This document shows, piece by piece, positions 63,189 to 64,000 of a DNA stretch of 64,000 nt. The translations under genes and the position numbers were made by a program. The stretch's first letter is position 1, and each line of letters begins with the position of its first letter. The notes below the pieces were generated by a model, which was not told the origin of the DNA, did no database searches, and was given only the letters and a program-made list of their open reading frames with translations. The DNA is from Comamonas sp. (GTDB lineage: Bacteria; Pseudomonadota; Gammaproteobacteria; Burkholderiales; Burkholderiaceae_C): contig JAJPEQ010000011.1 in assembly GCA_021166775.1 (NCBI GenBank), forward strand, positions 62,001 through 126,000, given 5' to 3'.

Positions 63189-63971
63189 ATGATGAATTCC
63201 CTGTGGATCGCCAAGACCGGCATGACGGCGCAGCAGACGCAGCTGGACGTCATTTCGCACAACCTGGCCAACACCTCGACCACCGGCTTCAAGCGCAACA
63301 ACGCGGTGTTCGAGGATCTGGTCTACCAGAACCTGCGCCAGGTGGGCGCGCAGGCCGATGAGCAGAACCAGCTGCCCACGGGCCTGCATCTGGGTCTGGG
63401 CGTGAACGTGGTGGCCACCAGCCGCAAGTTCACGCAGGGCAGCCTGCAGCAGACCGACAACAACCTGGACGTGGCGATCGACGGCAAGGGTTTTCTCGAA
63501 ATCACCCAGCCCGACGGCACCACGGCCTACACGCGCGATGGCTCGTTCCAGGTGGATTCGCAGGGGCGCATGGTCACCGCCAACGGCCTGCCGGTGGCGC
63601 CGGGCATCACCGTGCCGCCGGGCACCACCAGCATCAGCGTCGCGCAGGACGGCACGGTCTCGGCCATCGTCTCGGGCAACACCGCGCCGCAGCAGCTCGG
63701 GCAGCTCATGATGGCCAGCTTCGTCAACCCGGCCGGCCTGGAGCCCGTGGGGCAGAACCTGTTCAAGGAGTCCGCCGCCTCGGGCCCGCCCCAGGAGGGG
63801 CAGCCAGGTACCAACGGCCTGGGCATCCTCAAGCAGGGCTTTCTGGAGAACTCCAACGTCAATGTGGTCGAGGAGCTCATCAACATGATCCAGACGCAGC
63901 GCGCCTACGACCTCAATTCCAAGGCGGTGCAGACCAGCGACCAGATGCTCGCGCGTCTGTCGCAGTTGTGA
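63189..63971 (+). CDS. flgG: Flagellar distal rod protein FlgG
   Basis: A 260-residue distal-rod protein, the usual length. It begins MMNSLWIAKTGMTAQQTQLD, has VIDVxGKG-type DVAIDGKGFLEITQPDG and ends with ELINMIQTQRAYDLNSKAVQ. Starts 12 bases after flgF. Confidence 0.97.
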   Translation: MMNSLWIAKTGMTAQQTQLDVISHNLANTSTTGFKRNNAVFEDLVYQNLRQVGAQADEQNQLPTGLHLGLGVNVVATSRKFTQGSLQQTDNNLDVAIDGKGFLEITQPDGTTAYTRDGSFQVDSQGRMVTANGLPVAPGITVPPGTTSISVAQDGTVSAIVSGNTAPQQLGQLMMASFVNPAGLEPVGQNLFKESAASGPPQEGQPGTNGLGILKQGFLENSNVNVVEELINMIQTQRAYDLNSKAVQTSDQMLARLSQL

Positions 63972-63991
63972 ACGGGGGCGGGAGCTTGATC

Positions 63992-64000
63992 ATGCGTGCA
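63992..64000 (+). CDS. First codons of the next gene, probably flgH
   Basis: ATG 63992 is preceded by a GGGAG site and reads MRA before the window ends. In the standard flgB-L order the L-ring protein FlgH comes next, which is the only reason for this call. Confidence 0.4.

Overview
The window is a high-GC chromosomal segment, apart from one AT-richer island, that looks like a betaproteobacterium of the Burkholderiales, most likely family Comamonadaceae. The pointers are gene content (DUF1840, DUF3567 and DUF3108 proteins, NnrS, an AdoCbl-dependent ribonucleotide reductase, a liv operon flanked by acyl-CoA ligases), the PrkA-YeaH-SpoVR trio, the arrangement of flagellar genes, and a dispersed short intergenic repeat carrying the core 'CAGCTAT'. 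I found no rRNA, tRNA, CRISPR array, transposase or phage gene. The assignment rests on recognising protein families by eye; no database was searched.

Region 1 (1-9.8 kb) is mixed housekeeping: the end of a DUF1840-like gene, a class II ribonucleotide reductase (nrdJ) behind a probable adenosylcobalamin riboswitch, NnrS, DUF3567 and DUF3108 proteins, a FAH-family protein that seems to have lost its active site, a YXWGXW-repeat secreted protein, a single-domain PAS protein, tgt and a universal stress protein. Region 2 (9.8-20.7 kb) holds a chemoreceptor, an unknown 128-residue protein and a leftward operon encoding a long-chain acyl-CoA ligase, LivG-LivH-LivM-LivK-LivF and a PaaK-like ligase. 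It reads as uptake and CoA activation of a carboxylic acid or amino acid. Region 3 (20.8-32.4 kb) contains an ExeA/GspB-like pair, a Crp/Fnr regulator, htpG, a decayed gene fragment, the spoVR-yeaH-prkA stress operon and a cation diffusion facilitator.

Region 4 (32.5 kb to the end) is a flagellar and chemotaxis supercluster: fliT-fliS-fliD-fliC to the left, a second near-identical fliC pointing away from the first, a glycan-modification block, then motA-motB-cheY-cheZ-flhB-flhA-flhF-(flhG-like)-fliA, a leftward flgA-flgM-flgN unit and flgB-C-D-E-F-G running off the right edge into flgH.

The most unusual part is 38.5-48.3 kb, between the flagellins and motA. It encodes two methyltransferases, a sugar aminotransferase, an ATP-grasp enzyme and a 1,788-residue protein joining a zinc-ribbon methyltransferase, several glycosyltransferases and a GH99/WbsX-like domain. 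From about 39.7 to 44.6 kb the DNA is much richer in A+T than its surroundings, and the change back to high GC falls inside the giant gene. This looks like a horizontally exchanged flagellin-glycosylation cassette with a recombination junction within a coding sequence.
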